DNA from: Enteractinococcus coprophilus
Lineage (GTDB): Bacteria > Actinomycetota > Actinomycetes > Actinomycetales > Micrococcaceae
NCBI RefSeq assembly: GCF_006716305.1
Contig: NZ_VFOU01000002.1
Coordinates: 186,001-250,000 of the forward strand
Length of the DNA: 64,000 nucleotides
Direction of reading: 5' to 3'
Shown: positions 9,167 to 19,140 of the stretch, piece by piece
Layout of the letters: every line of letters starts with the position of its first letter
Position numbering within the stretch: position 1 is the stretch's first letter
Program-made: the position numbers and the translations under genes
The notes under the pieces: generated by a model
What the model was told of the DNA's origin: nothing
The model's database searches: none
What the model saw: only the letters and a program-made list of their open reading frames with translations

Positions 9167-9471
9167 TGTTTCTTGTCCCTTAAATTTTCATTAACATTGT
9201 CGGGCCCAGCCAGCGTGTGTTTTTGAAAAGCACAGAGACAGCTGATAATGCACATAATAGTGGCTGCAACAAGTCTCGTCACGAGCATGCGATGTCGCGT
9301 TTCATCCTAAATGATTGAGGTCGGAAAATGAACGTTCCACACATCAGCGCATGAGGAAACGCCAACACGAGAGCTAACTGAATCCTCAAGAACAATTTCA
9401 AAAAGACGGTGCCCCAGTTTTGCATGACAGCACCTTATAGGTTATTGTTATGTCTGTTGCCCAACCAGCAC
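9167..9471. other. Intergenic region, 5' flanks of two divergent genes
   Basis: No coding region is supported. The part near 9180 holds the leader of the minus-strand 101-residue gene, and the last 50 bases hold the tRNA-Gly promoter. I see nothing else in the middle. Confidence 0.6.
9420..9448 (+). promoter_or_regulatory. Probable promoter of tRNA-Gly
   Basis: TTGCAT (9420-9425), a 17-base spacer and TATTGT (9443-9448), ending 23 bases before the mature tRNA 5' end. Spacing is ideal and each hexamer matches consensus in most positions. Confidence 0.45.
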
Positions 9472-9545
9472 GCGGGTGTAGCTCAATGGTAGAGCCTCTG
9501 CCTTCCAAGCAGATAGTGCGAGTTCGATTCTCGTCACCCGCTCCA
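9472..9545 (+). tRNA. tRNA-Gly (anticodon TCC)
   Basis: A full cloverleaf can be folded: acceptor arms GCGGGTG (9472-9478) and CACCCGC (9535-9541), D arm GCTC...GAGC, anticodon stem TCTGC/GCAGA around the loop CTTCCAA with TCC at 9504-9506, and the T arm with GTTCGATTC. The discriminator is T and the CCA end is encoded (9543-9545). Reads GGA and GGG glycine codons. Confidence 0.95.
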
Positions 9546-9583
9546 AGCTCCGATTCCTGCTCAGGTCGAATCGGAGCTTTTTG
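9545..9583 (+). terminator. Terminator after tRNA-Gly
   Basis: A perfect 12-base stem (AAGCTCCGATTC at 9545-9556 with GAATCGGAGCTT at 9568-9579) followed by TTTTTG, directly after the encoded CCA end. Confidence 0.85.
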
Positions 9584-9975
9584 TTTGTCAAAATTCTGCA
9601 TGCCTCGAGATCTCATGGGGCGTAGGTGCAACGATCTGTCGAGCTGTTCCGGCGTTTCCGGGCGAACCGTGGGTCAAGGACAGCCATATGAGTTTTCACG
9701 TCTGAATCCCCGAGAAGTTTTGGCTCCAGGAAAACGGTTTCGGAGCAGACGCTAAAAAAGGCTTAAAGCGAGGTCAACGCGGGTATGGCGAACGTCACTT
9801 TCCCGGCTGGATTCCTTGCGATAGCGCCAAGTTTCGAGAAGTTTTCCGAAAAAGCGCATCTCGATTTGGACTTTCGGAAAGCTTTGTCATATAGTTATCT
9901 CTCGGCGCCATGGTGCGAGCCGCTACAGGGTAAGACTCCGATGGCGGATAATCCAGCAGGTCACTGACCTGATCG
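9584..9975 (+). other. Intergenic region between tRNA-Gly and tRNA-Pro
   Basis: About 390 bases with only short open frames that lack ribosome binding sites and recognisable sequence (for example 9785-9967). The last part holds the tRNA-Pro promoter. Otherwise I see nothing in it. Confidence 0.6.
9866..9895 (+). promoter_or_regulatory. Probable promoter of tRNA-Pro
   Basis: TTGGAC (9866-9871), an 18-base spacer and TATAGT (9890-9895). This is the best sigma-70-like match in the region and lies 80 bases before the tRNA. Confidence 0.55.
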
Positions 9976-10049
9976 CGGGACGTAGCTCAGCTTGGTAGAG
10001 CGCGCGCTTTGGGAGCGTGAGGTCGCAGGTTCAAATCCTGTCGTCCCGA
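9976..10049 (+). tRNA. tRNA-Pro (anticodon TGG)
   Basis: Acceptor arms CGGGACG (9976-9982) and CGTCCCG (10042-10048), D arm GCTC...GAGC, anticodon stem CGCGC/GCGTG around TTTGGGA, giving the anticodon TGG, and T arm CAGGTTCAAATCCTG. 74 bases without an encoded CCA. The trigger factor gene follows 84 bases later. Confidence 0.95.
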
Positions 10050-10133
10050 CTGCATGGTGCTGTCGGAAGCATATGATGTAATTCGGCAAGTACCGAAACC
10101 ATAGAAATTCCGATTAGAATCCAGGAGTCCTAC

Positions 10134-11480
10134 GTGGTCCAATCCACCGTTGAAAACCTCGCCCCAACTCGGGTCAAACTAGAGGTTGAGGTTCCTTTTG
10201 AAGAACTCAAACCGCGTATCGATGCTACTTACAAATCACTTGCAGACCAGATTCAGGTCCCTGGCTTCCGTAAGGGCAAAGTTCCACCACGTTTGATCGA
10301 TCAGCGCGTCGGCCGTGGCTTCGTCATCGAAAACGCAGTCAACGACAACCTTGATGCTTTCTTCCAAGAAGCGCTGCGTGACAACGATCTTGCACCACTG
10401 ACTCGCCCAGAAGTGGATGTCACTTCTGTACCGGGCAACGAAGGTGACGATGAAGCACCGCTGAAGTTCAACACCGAATTCGATATTCGTCCAACTGTTG
10501 AACTGCCAGATTACAAAGGTCTGGAAGTCACTGTTGAGCCAATCACCGTCACCGAAGAGCAGGAACAAAAAGTTCTCGACGAGCTGCGTGAACGCTTTGC
10601 TACTCTCGTCGACGTCGATCGTCCAGCCGAAAAGGGTGACACCGTCACCATTGGTCTGAATGCAACCATTGATGACGAAGAAGTCGACACCGCCGAGGGC
10701 CTGTCCTACGAAATCGGTTCTGGCACCATGCTTGACGGCCTCGATGAAGCCCTCGAAGGCCTTTCCGCCGGTGAAGATGCGATTTTTGAAACCACGCTTG
10801 CTGGTGGCGAGCACTCCGGTGAAGAAGCAACCGTCAAAGTCGTCCTGGAGGCCGTCAAAGAACGCGAACTCCCAGAAGCAGACGATGACTTCGCCCAGCT
10901 TGCTTCCGAGTTCGACACCATTGAAGAACTCAAAGAAGACCTGAAAAACCAGGCCGCTGAAGAAGCCAAGACCAACCAGGGTGTCGAAGCACGCGAAAAA
11001 GCACTCGAAGAACTCCTGAAGCTCGTTGAAGTTCCTGTTCCAGAAAATATGCTCACCGAGCAGGTAGAACAGCACTTCACTTCCCAGGGCCACACCGAAG
11101 GCGACGACCACGACACGCCAGAACATCGCGAAGAAGTCGCCGAGAACTTCCGCGAAGCGTTCGTCAACGAAGTCGTACTCGACACCATTGCCGACCAGGA
11201 AGAAATCCAGGTCGAACAGTCCGAGCTGATCGAATACATCCTCAGCTCTGCTTCGCAGTACGGCATGGATCCAAACCAGTTTGCTCAGATGCTGGATCAG
11301 GCCGGACAGGTTCCTATGATCATGGGTGAAGTTCGCCGTCGCAAGGCACTTGCCGCAGTCCTTGAAGAAGCCAAGGTCGTAGACACCGACGGCAACGACG
11401 TCGATCTGTCGTTCTTCCTCAACCCAGAGGGTGAACAGGAAGATCAAGAAGCAGAAGAGTCCGAAGAGGACAACAGCTAA
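10134..11480 (+). CDS. tig: Trigger factor (ribosome-associated chaperone, peptidyl-prolyl isomerase)
   Basis: Trigger factor binds the ribosome exit tunnel and shields nascent chains. The 448-residue protein has the ribosome-binding domain with the [12 protein letters not shown] signature (about residues 43-55), the FKBP-like isomerase domain (about 160-240), and the helical substrate-binding C-domain. The tail is highly acidic ([17 protein letters not shown]), as in other actinobacteria. The start is GTG 10134, after CAGGAG. It leads the clp gene cluster, as in mycobacteria, linking folding with degradation. A 403-residue open frame on the opposite strand is a codon-bias artefact. Confidence 0.97.
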   Translation: MVQSTVENLAPTRVKLEVEVPFEELKPRIDATYKSLADQIQVPGFRKGKVPPRLIDQRVGRGFVIENAVNDNLDAFFQEALRDNDLAPLTRPEVDVTSVPGNEGDDEAPLKFNTEFDIRPTVELPDYKGLEVTVEPITVTEEQEQKVLDELRERFATLVDVDRPAEKGDTVTIGLNATIDDEEVDTAEGLSYEIGSGTMLDGLDEALEGLSAGEDAIFETTLAGGEHSGEEATVKVVLEAVKERELPEADDDFAQLASEFDTIEELKEDLKNQAAEEAKTNQGVEAREKALEELLKLVEVPVPENMLTEQVEQHFTSQGHTEGDDHDTPEHREEVAENFREAFVNEVVLDTIADQEEIQVEQSELIEYILSSASQYGMDPNQFAQMLDQAGQVPMIMGEVRRRKALAAVLEEAKVVDTDGNDVDLSFFLNPEGEQEDQEAEESEEDNS

Positions 11481-11493
11481 GTCTTGCCCAAAC

Positions 11494-11531
11494 GTCGAGG
11501 TCCGCTCCTACAATAGGGGGTGGACCTCGAC
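11494..11531 (+). terminator. Hairpin after tig, possible attenuator
   Basis: A perfect 10-base stem (GTCGAGGTCC at 11494-11503 with GGACCTCGAC at 11522-11531); the interior CCTA/TAGG can extend the fold. There is no long T run after it, so it may be a weak terminator or a processing hairpin between tig and clpP1. Confidence 0.5.
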
Positions 11532-11664
11532 TGTTTAAGTACAATCCAAGGCCGACAGCGAAAAGTTTGAGTCAACCCTGCTCAAGTTGTGTTCGGCCCA
11601 GTAATGTCGATGACAAGAAAATGTTTGCTAACCCAATCACGCCAGTGAAGGAAGGTAGGACGTC

Positions 11665-12288
11665 GTGACTGACTCGTCCAACGCACCACGAATGGCATCG
11701 GTAGATCCGGCCAGCCGTGAAGACTATATTTATAACCGCTTGCTCAAAGAGCGCATCATCTGGCTTGGGTCAGCGGTCCAGGATGAAAACGCGAACGCGA
11801 TCGCATCCCAGATGCTGTTGCTCAGCGCTGAAGATCCAGAAGCTGACATCTTTTTGTACATCAACTCACCTGGTGGCTCCGTCACCGCGGGCATGGCAAT
11901 CTATGACACCATGCAACTGATCCCGAATGACGTCGTCACCGTGGCTACCGGTTTAGCCGCCTCCATGGGTCAGTTCCTGCTGTCCTCGGGTACTCCAGGC
12001 AAGCGTTACGCCACCCCACACGCTCGTATCTTGATGCACCAGCCTTCGGGCGGTATTGGTGGTACCGAGTCTGACATTCGTATTCAGGCTCAACTGATCA
12101 TGCACATGAAGCAGGTCATGTCAGAAATTACCGCTGAGCAGACCGGCCAGCCAATTGAACGCATCCTTGAAGATAACGCACGTGACAAATGGTTCACTGC
12201 TGAAGAAGGCCTCGAATACGGCTTCTTCGATCACATCGCTTCCGGGACCGCATCCATGGTCGGTGGCGGCGGAATCGACAAGAAGTAA
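11665..12288 (+). CDS. clpP1: ATP-dependent Clp protease proteolytic subunit 1
   Basis: One of two ClpP subunits that form a mixed tetradecamer in actinobacteria. The 207-residue protein has the catalytic serine at position 100 ([10 protein letters not shown]) and histidine at 125 (MHQPSGG), with the expected [12 protein letters not shown] oxyanion loop before them. A start at GTG 11665 (from gtgactgactcg) follows GGAAGG. It lies 51 bases before clpP2 and shares the transcript. Partner ATPase: ClpX, encoded 0.9 kb downstream. Confidence 0.96.
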   Translation: MTDSSNAPRMASVDPASREDYIYNRLLKERIIWLGSAVQDENANAIASQMLLLSAEDPEADIFLYINSPGGSVTAGMAIYDTMQLIPNDVVTVATGLAASMGQFLLSSGTPGKRYATPHARILMHQPSGGIGGTESDIRIQAQLIMHMKQVMSEITAEQTGQPIERILEDNARDKWFTAEEGLEYGFFDHIASGTASMVGGGGIDKK

Positions 12289-12339
12289 CCGGCAGCCCAG
12301 TCGCGACACAGAATCTTATTTTTTCTTCAGGAGACTTGA

Positions 12340-12987
12340 ATGAATTTCGAAATGCCACAGGGCACACCGGCCACCCCGATGCCTTCCAACCGCTACATCC
12401 TGCCGCAGTTTGAAGAACGCACCCCGTACGGCTTCAAACGCCAGGACCCATATGCTCGTCTGTTCGAAGACCGCATCATCTTCTTGGGCACCCAGGTCGA
12501 TGACGCGTCGGCAGATGACGTTATGGCACAGTTGCTGGTCCTGGAAGCCATGGACTCGGATCGTGACATCACCTTGTACATCAACTCGCCAGGCGGCTCG
12601 TTCACCGCGATGACAGCGATTTACGACACGATGATGTTCATCCGCCCACAGGTTCAGACCGTTGCCCTTGGTCAGGCCGCTTCTGCTGCCGCAGTGTTAC
12701 TGGCTGCAGGAGCGCCAGGCAAGCGTTTGGCACTACCGAACTCGCGGGTGCTCATCCACCAGCCGTCCATGGGTGGGGACCGCGGTACGGCAACCGACCT
12801 GCAGATCCATGCAGACGAATTGCTGCGCATCCGTACCTGGATGGAAGAAACCCTGGCTAATCACACCAATAAGACCGCAGAGCAGGTCCGTGAAGACATC
12901 GACCGTGATAAGTTCCTCTCCGCCGAGCAGGCCAAAGAGTACGGTTTGATCGACGAAGTACTCGAATCCCGTAAGAAGATGGATTAG
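12340..12987 (+). CDS. clpP2: ATP-dependent Clp protease proteolytic subunit 2
   Basis: The second ClpP subunit, 215 residues, paired with clpP1. Catalytic Ser115 ([11 protein letters not shown]) and His140 (IHQPSMGG) are visible, as is [12 protein letters not shown]. The nucleophile context (QAASA instead of AASMG) separates it from ClpP1, which fits the heteromeric actinobacterial ClpP1P2 enzyme. ATG 12340 follows CAGGAG. A strong terminator directly follows the gene, so clpX needs its own promoter. Confidence 0.96.
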   Translation: MNFEMPQGTPATPMPSNRYILPQFEERTPYGFKRQDPYARLFEDRIIFLGTQVDDASADDVMAQLLVLEAMDSDRDITLYINSPGGSFTAMTAIYDTMMFIRPQVQTVALGQAASAAAVLLAAGAPGKRLALPNSRVLIHQPSMGGDRGTATDLQIHADELLRIRTWMEETLANHTNKTAEQVREDIDRDKFLSAEQAKEYGLIDEVLESRKKMD

Positions 12988-13005
12988 TAACCAACATCAT
13001 GCACT

Positions 13006-13040
13006 ACGCGCCCTACCATAGTGGTAGGGCGCGTTTGTTT
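13006..13040 (+). terminator. Terminator after clpP2
   Basis: A 13-base perfect stem (ACGCGCCCTACCA at 13006-13018 with its complement at 13022-13034), a 3-base loop and a T-rich tail. Confidence 0.88.
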
Positions 13041-13160
13041 GCATCAGGCGAATTCGCCCGATGACAGCGGGTAATGAAGTTATCCACGCCTGGAGCAACC
13101 TCCCGGGGAATAACCTCCTGACCATTTATGCTGGACTAGTAAGGTGCATAAGGAGATGAA

Positions 13161-14471
13161 ATGGCTCGAATCGGAGAATCAGCAGATCTGCTGAAGTGTT
13201 CCTTTTGTGGGAAAACTCAAAAGCAGGTGCGTAAGCTCATCGCCGGCCCCGGTGTCTACATTTGCGATGAGTGCATCGAGCTGTGTAACGAGATAATCGA
13301 AGAAGAACTTGCCGAGGTTACCCAGAGCAGCGAATTCGTCCTGCCCACCCCGCAAGAGATCTACGCGCACCTTGATGATTACGTCATCGGTCAAGACCGC
13401 GCCAAAGCGGCACTATCGGTCGCCGTCTATAACCACTACAAACGCGTCCATGCCCAAGACAATATTAAGGCTTCGATGCGAGAAGCCTTCGGCACGGACG
13501 TCGACTTCTCCCACCTCGATGAAGTCGAGATCGGTAAATCTAACATTATGTTGGTCGGACCGACCGGGTCGGGTAAAACCTATCTGGCCCAAACGTTGGC
13601 CAGACGACTGGATGTCCCATTCATTGTCGCTGATGCCACCTCGTTAACCGAAGCAGGCTATGTCGGTGAAGACGTTGAGAACATCTTGCTGAAGCTGATC
13701 CAAGCAGCCGACAACGATGTCGCGAAAGCCGAAAAAGGCATCATCTACATCGATGAGATTGACAAGATCTCAAGAAAATCTGAGAACCCCTCCATCACCC
13801 GGGACGTCTCGGGTGAAGGTGTACAGCAGTCACTGCTGAAGATTCTTGAAGGTACCGTTGCATCGGTACCGCCCCAGGGCGGACGGAAACATCCCCATCA
13901 AGAGTTCTTAGAGCTTGATACCTCCAACATCTTATTTATCGTCGCCGGTGCATTCGCCGGTCTTGAAGACATTATCGATGCACGAGCCGGGCAGAAATCC
14001 ATCGGTTTCGGCGCACCACTGAAGGTCGCCGGAGATGAAGATGCGCCTTCGTTCCTCGATGTCCAACCCGAGGACCTCATCAAGTTCGGTCTCATTCCAG
14101 AATTCATTGGTCGTCTACCGGTCATCACTGCTGTCGAACATCTTGATGAAGACGCGCTAATCCGGGTGCTGACCGAACCCAAGAACGCGTTGAGCAAGCA
14201 GTATCAGAAAATGTTCGCACTGGATGGCGTGCAACTGGACTTTGACCAAGAAGCTTTAGAAGCCATTGTTGCAAAAGCTGAAGCACGGGGGACTGGTGCC
14301 CGTGGTCTTCGCTCTATCATTGAAGACGTACTGCAACCCATCATGTTCGATTTACCATCTCGCGACGATATTGCCCAAGTCACCATCACGAAAGAAACGG
14401 TCGACGGTACGGGACAACCGGTGATGGTCTCCAGGGAAGTCGCCCGGAAACGTCGCAATAAAACTGCCTAA
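13161..14471 (+). CDS. clpX: ClpX, ATPase subunit of the Clp protease
   Basis: ClpX unfolds tagged or damaged proteins and feeds them to ClpP. The 436-residue product has the zinc-binding domain with Cys13, Cys16, Cys35 and Cys38, Walker A GPTGSGKT (about 133-140), Walker [11 protein letters not shown], and the KSIGFGAPL segment that contains the IGF-type loop docking onto ClpP. ATG 13161 follows a strong AAGGAG. It is separated from clpP2 by a terminator and followed 9 bases later by the mycothiol-linked oxidoreductase, likely on the same transcript. Confidence 0.97.
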   Translation: MARIGESADLLKCSFCGKTQKQVRKLIAGPGVYICDECIELCNEIIEEELAEVTQSSEFVLPTPQEIYAHLDDYVIGQDRAKAALSVAVYNHYKRVHAQDNIKASMREAFGTDVDFSHLDEVEIGKSNIMLVGPTGSGKTYLAQTLARRLDVPFIVADATSLTEAGYVGEDVENILLKLIQAADNDVAKAEKGIIYIDEIDKISRKSENPSITRDVSGEGVQQSLLKILEGTVASVPPQGGRKHPHQEFLELDTSNILFIVAGAFAGLEDIIDARAGQKSIGFGAPLKVAGDEDAPSFLDVQPEDLIKFGLIPEFIGRLPVITAVEHLDEDALIRVLTEPKNALSKQYQKMFALDGVQLDFDQEALEAIVAKAEARGTGARGLRSIIEDVLQPIMFDLPSRDDIAQVTITKETVDGTGQPVMVSREVARKRRNKTA

Positions 14472-14480
14472 GGAGAATAC

Positions 14481-15089
14481 TTGGCACAAACAGTCAAATT
14501 TTGGTTCGATCCGGCATGCCCATTTGCCTGGATTACTTCACGTTGGATCAGCGAAGTAGAGCAGGTTCGCGGTATTAACGTGGACTTCCAGGTCATTTCC
14601 CTGGGTGTATTGAATGAGGACAACGAAGATCAGGACGATCCTAACACCAAGTCCAAATGGCAGGGCGCACGCGCTGCCATTGCGGTTCGTCAACGTCATG
14701 GCGCAGACAAAGTCGCTGAGTTCTACACCGCAGCCGGCACACGAATTCACAACGAAGGCTATGGCCTGGAGCGCTATGACGACGCATTGAGTGAAGCCCT
14801 CGAAGAGATCGGCGTGGAAGATGCCGCCGAGATCCTGGAAGAATCCAAAACCAGCTCCTGTGACGACGCGCTGCGCGAGTCGACTAAGAACGCCCTGTCG
14901 CTCGTGGGAAATGATGTCGGAACCCCAATCATCGCGATTGGTGACTCTGCTTTCTTCGGTCCTGTCATGACCCGTATCCCGCGTGGTGAAGAAGCCGGGA
15001 AACTCTGGGATGGTTTCGCCGCCCTTGTTGAATACCCATACTTCTACGAACTAAAACGCGCACGCACTTCGGATCTAGACTTCAGCTAA
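14481..15089 (+). CDS. DsbA-fold mycothiol-dependent oxidoreductase (Rv2466c-like)
   Basis: A cytoplasmic thioredoxin-fold protein (202 residues) of the DsbA/FrnE group. In mycobacteria the homologue Rv2466c sits in the same gene block and is a mycothiol-dependent reductase that also activates some nitro drugs. The N-terminus reads FWFDPACPFAWITSRWI: the active-site motif is CPFA, so only the N-terminal cysteine (Cys13) is kept, in contrast to CPWC in Rv2466c as I remember it. The start is TTG 14481, chosen because AGGAG (14471-14475) is 5 bases upstream and it immediately follows clpX. A disulfide cannot form inside the motif, so a mixed disulfide with mycothiol is the likely intermediate (inference). 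Confidence 0.85.
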   Translation: MAQTVKFWFDPACPFAWITSRWISEVEQVRGINVDFQVISLGVLNEDNEDQDDPNTKSKWQGARAAIAVRQRHGADKVAEFYTAAGTRIHNEGYGLERYDDALSEALEEIGVEDAAEILEESKTSSCDDALRESTKNALSLVGNDVGTPIIAIGDSAFFGPVMTRIPRGEEAGKLWDGFAALVEYPYFYELKRARTSDLDFS

Positions 15090-15104
15090 TCCAACTTAGA
15101 CCCT

Positions 15105-15147
15105 AAAATGATCCCCGCCGGTGAGAACACCGGCGGGGATCATTTTT
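15105..15147. terminator. Strong bidirectional terminator between oxidoreductase and valS
   Basis: A 19-base perfect stem (15105-15123 with 15128-15146) around an AGAA tetraloop, with an A run before and a T run after it. It can stop both the plus-strand clpX transcript and the minus-strand valS transcript. Confidence 0.92.
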
Positions 15148-15161
15148 TGTGCGCTACCGCA

Positions 15162-17819
15162 TTATTCTGCGGAGGCTAATTCAATATCGGTCAAGCGGAG
15201 ATCGATAATTTCATCGTCTTCGCCAGTGATCGCTTCGCCAGCTTGCAGCTGCAAGTCGGTGACGTTCCCGGCGGCCCGCAGATCATCCAAACCAGCTTTT
15301 AGTTCAAGGATTCGGTCGTCGGTAGCCGTGATCGTAGCAGCCACGACTTCGGTGCGCTGTTTGACCTTGGCATCGGACTTCGCCTTGCGGATCCGCGAGA
15401 TCGCCCGCGTCACCGTGGACAGCACTTCAACGTTGCCGTTGTGTGCCGCGGCGGCAATACCAGCCAGCTCAGTATCGAGTCCTGGCCAAGCAGCTTTGTG
15501 GACCGAACCGGTGCGCCACCAAGACCAAACCTCATCGGTAGCAAACGGCTGGAACGGTGCCAACAGACGCAGCAATGCATCCAACGCGGTGGCCAAGGTG
15601 GCCACAACAGAGGCTTGTTCGGCTTCACCCCGGGAACCATATGCACGGTCTTTGATGAGTTCGATGTAGTCATCGGTGAAGTGCCAGAAGAACGTTTCGA
15701 CCAGATTCAGCGTACGAGCATAGTCATATTTCTCAAATGCTCGGGTGGCCTGGACGATCGCTTCATGCAGTTGGGCTAGCAGGGACTGATCCAACGGGTG
15801 TGTGATGACTTCAGCATCTTGGGCCGCCGTGATGATCTTGTCTTGGGTTGCACCCAGATTCAGCGCAAATTTCGAAGCATTGAGCAGTTTGATCGCCAAA
15901 CGGCGACCAATCTTCATCTGGTTGACCTCATAGGCGGTGTCAGCACCGAGGCGGGCAGAAGTCGCCCAGTAACGTACCGCGTCGGCCCCGAACTCATCCA
16001 GAATGTCAGTCGGTACCACCACGTTGCCCTTGGACTTCGACATCTTCTGACGCTGCGGATCCAACACCCAGCCCGACAACGCGGTGTGTTTCCACGGCAC
16101 GCTGTCCTGCAGCTGATCTGCGCGGACAACGGTGGAGAATAGCCAGGTCCGAATGATGTCGTGACCTTGGGGGCGCAAATCAAACGGGAACACGTTGTTG
16201 AAGTACTGCTCGTCTTTCGACCACTGACCAATAATCTGGGGCGTCAAAGACGAGGTGGCCCAGGTATCCAGGACGTCTGGATCACCTGTGAACCCACCGG
16301 GGACGTCGCGCTGATCAGCCGTGTAGCCCGCTGGGACATCTTCAACCGGGTCAACCGGCAGTTGCTCATCCGACGGGACGATCGGGTTGTCATAGTCAGG
16401 ATGGCCTTCATCGTCCAAGCGGTACCACAGCGGAATAGCTACACCGAAGACACGCTGGCGCGAAACCAACCAGTCACCCGAGAGATTATCAACCCAGTTG
16501 GTGTATCGGGACTGCATGAAGCCGGGATGCCATTCCAGCTCGTTGCCGCGTTCAATGAGCTTATTACGCAACTGAGCATCACGGCCGCCGTTGCGCAGAT
16601 ACCACTGACGCGAGGTGACGATTTCCAGAGGCTTGTCGCCTTTTTCAAAGAAGTTCACGGCGTGCATGATCTTCTTGGGTTCACCGTCGAGAAGATCGGC
16701 GGCTTCCAACATCTCGATGACCGCTTTTTCAGCGGAAAATACCGTCTTACCGGCCAGCTGCGCATAGTTTTCGATGCCGCGTTCCGAGGTAATCCATTCG
16801 GGGGTTTCGCGAGCAAACCGACCATCGCGACCAATCAACGTGCGGGTCGGCAGTTGGAGCTCGCGCCACCAGGTGATGTCGTTCTGGTCACCGAAGGTAC
16901 ACACCATCGCGATACCGGCACCCTTGTCAGGTTGTGCCAGTTCGTGTGGGTACACCTCGACCTCGACATCGAACAGAGGTGACGTAACGGTTTTACCAAA
17001 CAGGTGCTGGTAGCGTTCGTCGTCTGGGTGCGCGACCAATGCCGAGCAGGCGGCCAGTAATTCTGGGCGAGTGGTTTCAATGAAGATTTCGGAGCCGTCT
17101 TCTGCGAAGAAGGGATAGCGATAATAGGCTCCGGGGATTTCTTTATCTTCCAGTTCAGCCTGGGCTACCGCAGTTTGGAACGTGACATCCCACATGGTCG
17201 GGGCCTCAGCGTTATACGCATGACCATCAGCAAGGTTTTGTAAAAAGGCGCGCTGGGAAATTTCGCGCGAATGATCATCGATCGTGCGATAGCTGAGATT
17301 CCAGTCGACCGACAGGCCCAACTGGGTGAACAGCTGCTCATAGATCTCTTCATCATCGCGAGATTGTGCCAAGCACAGCTCGATGAAGTTCTGGCGGGAG
17401 ACCACATCCCAGTCCCGGCGGTTCTTTGCCGGTTGTTCAGGTGGCTGATAGTTCGGATCATAGGGGACCGAGGTATCGGTGCGGACGCCAAAGTAGTTTT
17501 GTACGCGGCGTTCGGTGGGCAGACCGTTATCATCCCAGCCCATCGGATAAAACACGTTCTTGCCGCACATGCGATTAAACCGGGCAATCACATCTGTTTG
17601 GGTGTAAGAAAACACGTGCCCCACGTGCAAGGAACCCGACGCCGTTGGTGGTGGCGTGTCAATCGAGTACACCTCATCGCGGGTAGTGTCCGGGTCAAAA
17701 GCATACACCCGGTCCTCTTCCCACCGGGTGCTAAATTTTTCTTCGAGTCCCTCCAGACCAACACGATCTGGGACATTTACCATTTTGGGCGTGTCTGTGC
17801 CCATTGAATTTTCAGCCAT
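15162..17819 (-). CDS. valS: Valine-tRNA ligase
   Basis: Charges tRNA-Val. The class I signatures are present: HIGH-type motif SLHVGHV near residue 65 and KMSKS (QKMSKSKGN) in the C-terminal part of the catalytic core, with an editing domain between (ETTRPELLAACSALVAHP) and a C-terminal coiled arm. I use ATG 17817-17819 (MAENSMG, 885 residues); an in-frame GTG at 17846 would add 9 residues, and neither has a clear ribosome binding site. It is transcribed against its neighbours and is divergent from the SDR gene. The protein looks intact. Confidence 0.95.
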   Translation of the reverse strand: MAENSMGTDTPKMVNVPDRVGLEGLEEKFSTRWEEDRVYAFDPDTTRDEVYSIDTPPPTASGSLHVGHVFSYTQTDVIARFNRMCGKNVFYPMGWDDNGLPTERRVQNYFGVRTDTSVPYDPNYQPPEQPAKNRRDWDVVSRQNFIELCLAQSRDDEEIYEQLFTQLGLSVDWNLSYRTIDDHSREISQRAFLQNLADGHAYNAEAPTMWDVTFQTAVAQAELEDKEIPGAYYRYPFFAEDGSEIFIETTRPELLAACSALVAHPDDERYQHLFGKTVTSPLFDVEVEVYPHELAQPDKGAGIAMVCTFGDQNDITWWRELQLPTRTLIGRDGRFARETPEWITSERGIENYAQLAGKTVFSAEKAVIEMLEAADLLDGEPKKIMHAVNFFEKGDKPLEIVTSRQWYLRNGGRDAQLRNKLIERGNELEWHPGFMQSRYTNWVDNLSGDWLVSRQRVFGVAIPLWYRLDDEGHPDYDNPIVPSDEQLPVDPVEDVPAGYTADQRDVPGGFTGDPDVLDTWATSSLTPQIIGQWSKDEQYFNNVFPFDLRPQGHDIIRTWLFSTVVRADQLQDSVPWKHTALSGWVLDPQRQKMSKSKGNVVVPTDILDEFGADAVRYWATSARLGADTAYEVNQMKIGRRLAIKLLNASKFALNLGATQDKIITAAQDAEVITHPLDQSLLAQLHEAIVQATRAFEKYDYARTLNLVETFFWHFTDDYIELIKDRAYGSRGEAEQASVVATLATALDALLRLLAPFQPFATDEVWSWWRTGSVHKAAWPGLDTELAGIAAAAHNGNVEVLSTVTRAISRIRKAKSDAKVKQRTEVVAATITATDDRILELKAGLDDLRAAGNVTDLQLQAGEAITGEDDEIIDLRLTDIELASAE

Positions 17820-17912
17820 GGCCACTATTGTTTCATATTCTGACACTGGTCTTGGTCGCTGACGTCACCGCAAACATCGATATTTCCCCGACCCTGTTTT
17901 ATGGTGGTGCAT

Positions 17913-18695
17913 ATGACTGCTGAACAACCTGCTGCCCTGGTAACCGGCGCGACCTCCGGAATTGGTCGTGCTACTGCAATAAAACTGGTTCGTGACGGTT
18001 GGCAGGTGTTTGCCGCCGGACGCCGCACCGAGAATTTAGAAACCCTGGCACAAGACTGCCATCAGCTGTCCGGAACGTTGATCCCGGTTGCTACCGACGT
18101 CACCGATGATGCGTCAGTACAAGCGCTCTATGACACGATCGAGGCGCAGGGTGGCATCGATACGGTGTTAAACATTGCCGGTGGGGCAATGGGGGCCGAG
18201 GCCGTCGCCGATGCTAGTCTGAGCGACTGGGAATGGATGTACGACACTAACGTGCTGGGGTCGCTGCGGGTCATCAAGCAGTTTTTACCGATGCTGCGTG
18301 CGCATGGTGCCGGAACCGTTTTGAATCTCACCTCCACCGCCGGCATCGTCGCCTATGAAGGTGGCGCCGGGTATAACGCGGCGAAGTTCGGCCAGCACGC
18401 CCTGACCGGAGCTTTGCGGTTGGAAGAAGCCGAACATAACATTCGCGTTATTGAGGTGCTACCCGGCCTTGTCAAGACCGACGAGTTTGCACTGAACCGC
18501 ATGCGCGGCGACGCCGATAAGGCCGCCGACGTCTATGCAGGCGTGGACAAACCCCTGACCGCTGAAGATGTCGCGGATGTTTGCGCTTACGCGGTGAATT
18601 TGCCACACCACATCAATTTGGACGAGATCGTGATGCGCCCGGTTAAACAAGCGGCCCAGCATAAAATCATTCGCGATGCGCAGAGCAGCGATTGA
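17913..18695 (+). CDS. Short-chain dehydrogenase/reductase (SDR)
   Basis: A 260-residue classical SDR that should use NAD(P)H to oxidise or reduce a small alcohol or carbonyl compound. The nucleotide-binding motif TGATSGIG is at about residues 13-20, an NxAG-type motif (NIAGG) near 88, the catalytic Ser in NLTSTAG and the YNAAK pair near 155-159. The motif GRRTEN after beta-2 suggests preference for NADP(H). ATG 17913 gives the usual short N-terminus; GTG/ATG codons slightly upstream are also possible. It resembles the YdfG-like group, but the substrate cannot be read from the sequence. A broken cupin gene converges on it from the other strand. Confidence 0.9.
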   Translation: MTAEQPAALVTGATSGIGRATAIKLVRDGWQVFAAGRRTENLETLAQDCHQLSGTLIPVATDVTDDASVQALYDTIEAQGGIDTVLNIAGGAMGAEAVADASLSDWEWMYDTNVLGSLRVIKQFLPMLRAHGAGTVLNLTSTAGIVAYEGGAGYNAAKFGQHALTGALRLEEAEHNIRVIEVLPGLVKTDEFALNRMRGDADKAADVYAGVDKPLTAEDVADVCAYAVNLPHHINLDEIVMRPVKQAAQHKIIRDAQSSD

Positions 18696-18767
18696 TAGCT
18701 TCGTCAGACTTCGAGGCGTGTTCTTAGCAAATGCGTCTGGAAACGCGTCCTTAGAGATCTCACGTTG

Positions 18768-19140
18768 TTAGCTCGACGTTAGCCATTTCTCGAAACCCTC
18801 GTGTGCGGGACGGATTTCCAAGACCATCCTGACCGGCTCCTGCACGGGACCCCACGAATGAACCATGCGCGGCGGTACCGAAACTTCGTCACCGGGCCCC
18901 AGACGAACGCTCCGATCGTCAGCACTTCCTACAAAAGTTCCATCCAAGACCTTGATGCTTTCGGAGTATTGCGTGTGATAATGCGGAGACACCAGGCGAA
19001 GCCTCACCATAACCAAGAAGGTATTCTCCGTTGGTTTCCTGGCTGGTTCGTAGCCAAGTTAAAGCGCCACTTGTCTGTCTATCGCCGTAGATGGGTCGGC
19101 CGAGGCGCATCTCATCGATCTGTTCAACGGTCCATTTCAT
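18768..19140 (-). pseudogene. Cupin-domain protein, frameshifted
   Basis: The N-terminal part (19140 to about 18970) reads [19 protein letters not shown]...LLGYGEASPG in one frame. The C-terminal part, from PHYHTQYSESIKVLDGTFVG through RLGPGDEVSVPPRMVHSWG to the stop at 18768, is in another frame. Joined, they form one cupin of about 122 residues with both metal-binding motifs (HxH...E and PPxxxH). The switch falls near 18965-18980, where the shift expected for the SPHYH motif needs one base removed or two added. No slippery heptamer is visible, so programmed shifting is unlikely. GGGAG precedes ATG 19140. Treat as a recently broken gene or a sequencing error. Confidence 0.72.

Noticed and set aside
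9785-9967. 60-residue frame between the tRNA genes
   Set aside because: No ribosome binding site; overlaps the tRNA-Pro promoter.
10236-11447. 403-residue open frame antisense to tig
   Set aside because: It lies fully inside trigger factor, lacks a ribosome binding site and is Phe/Val-rich as expected from the complement of Glu-rich codons.
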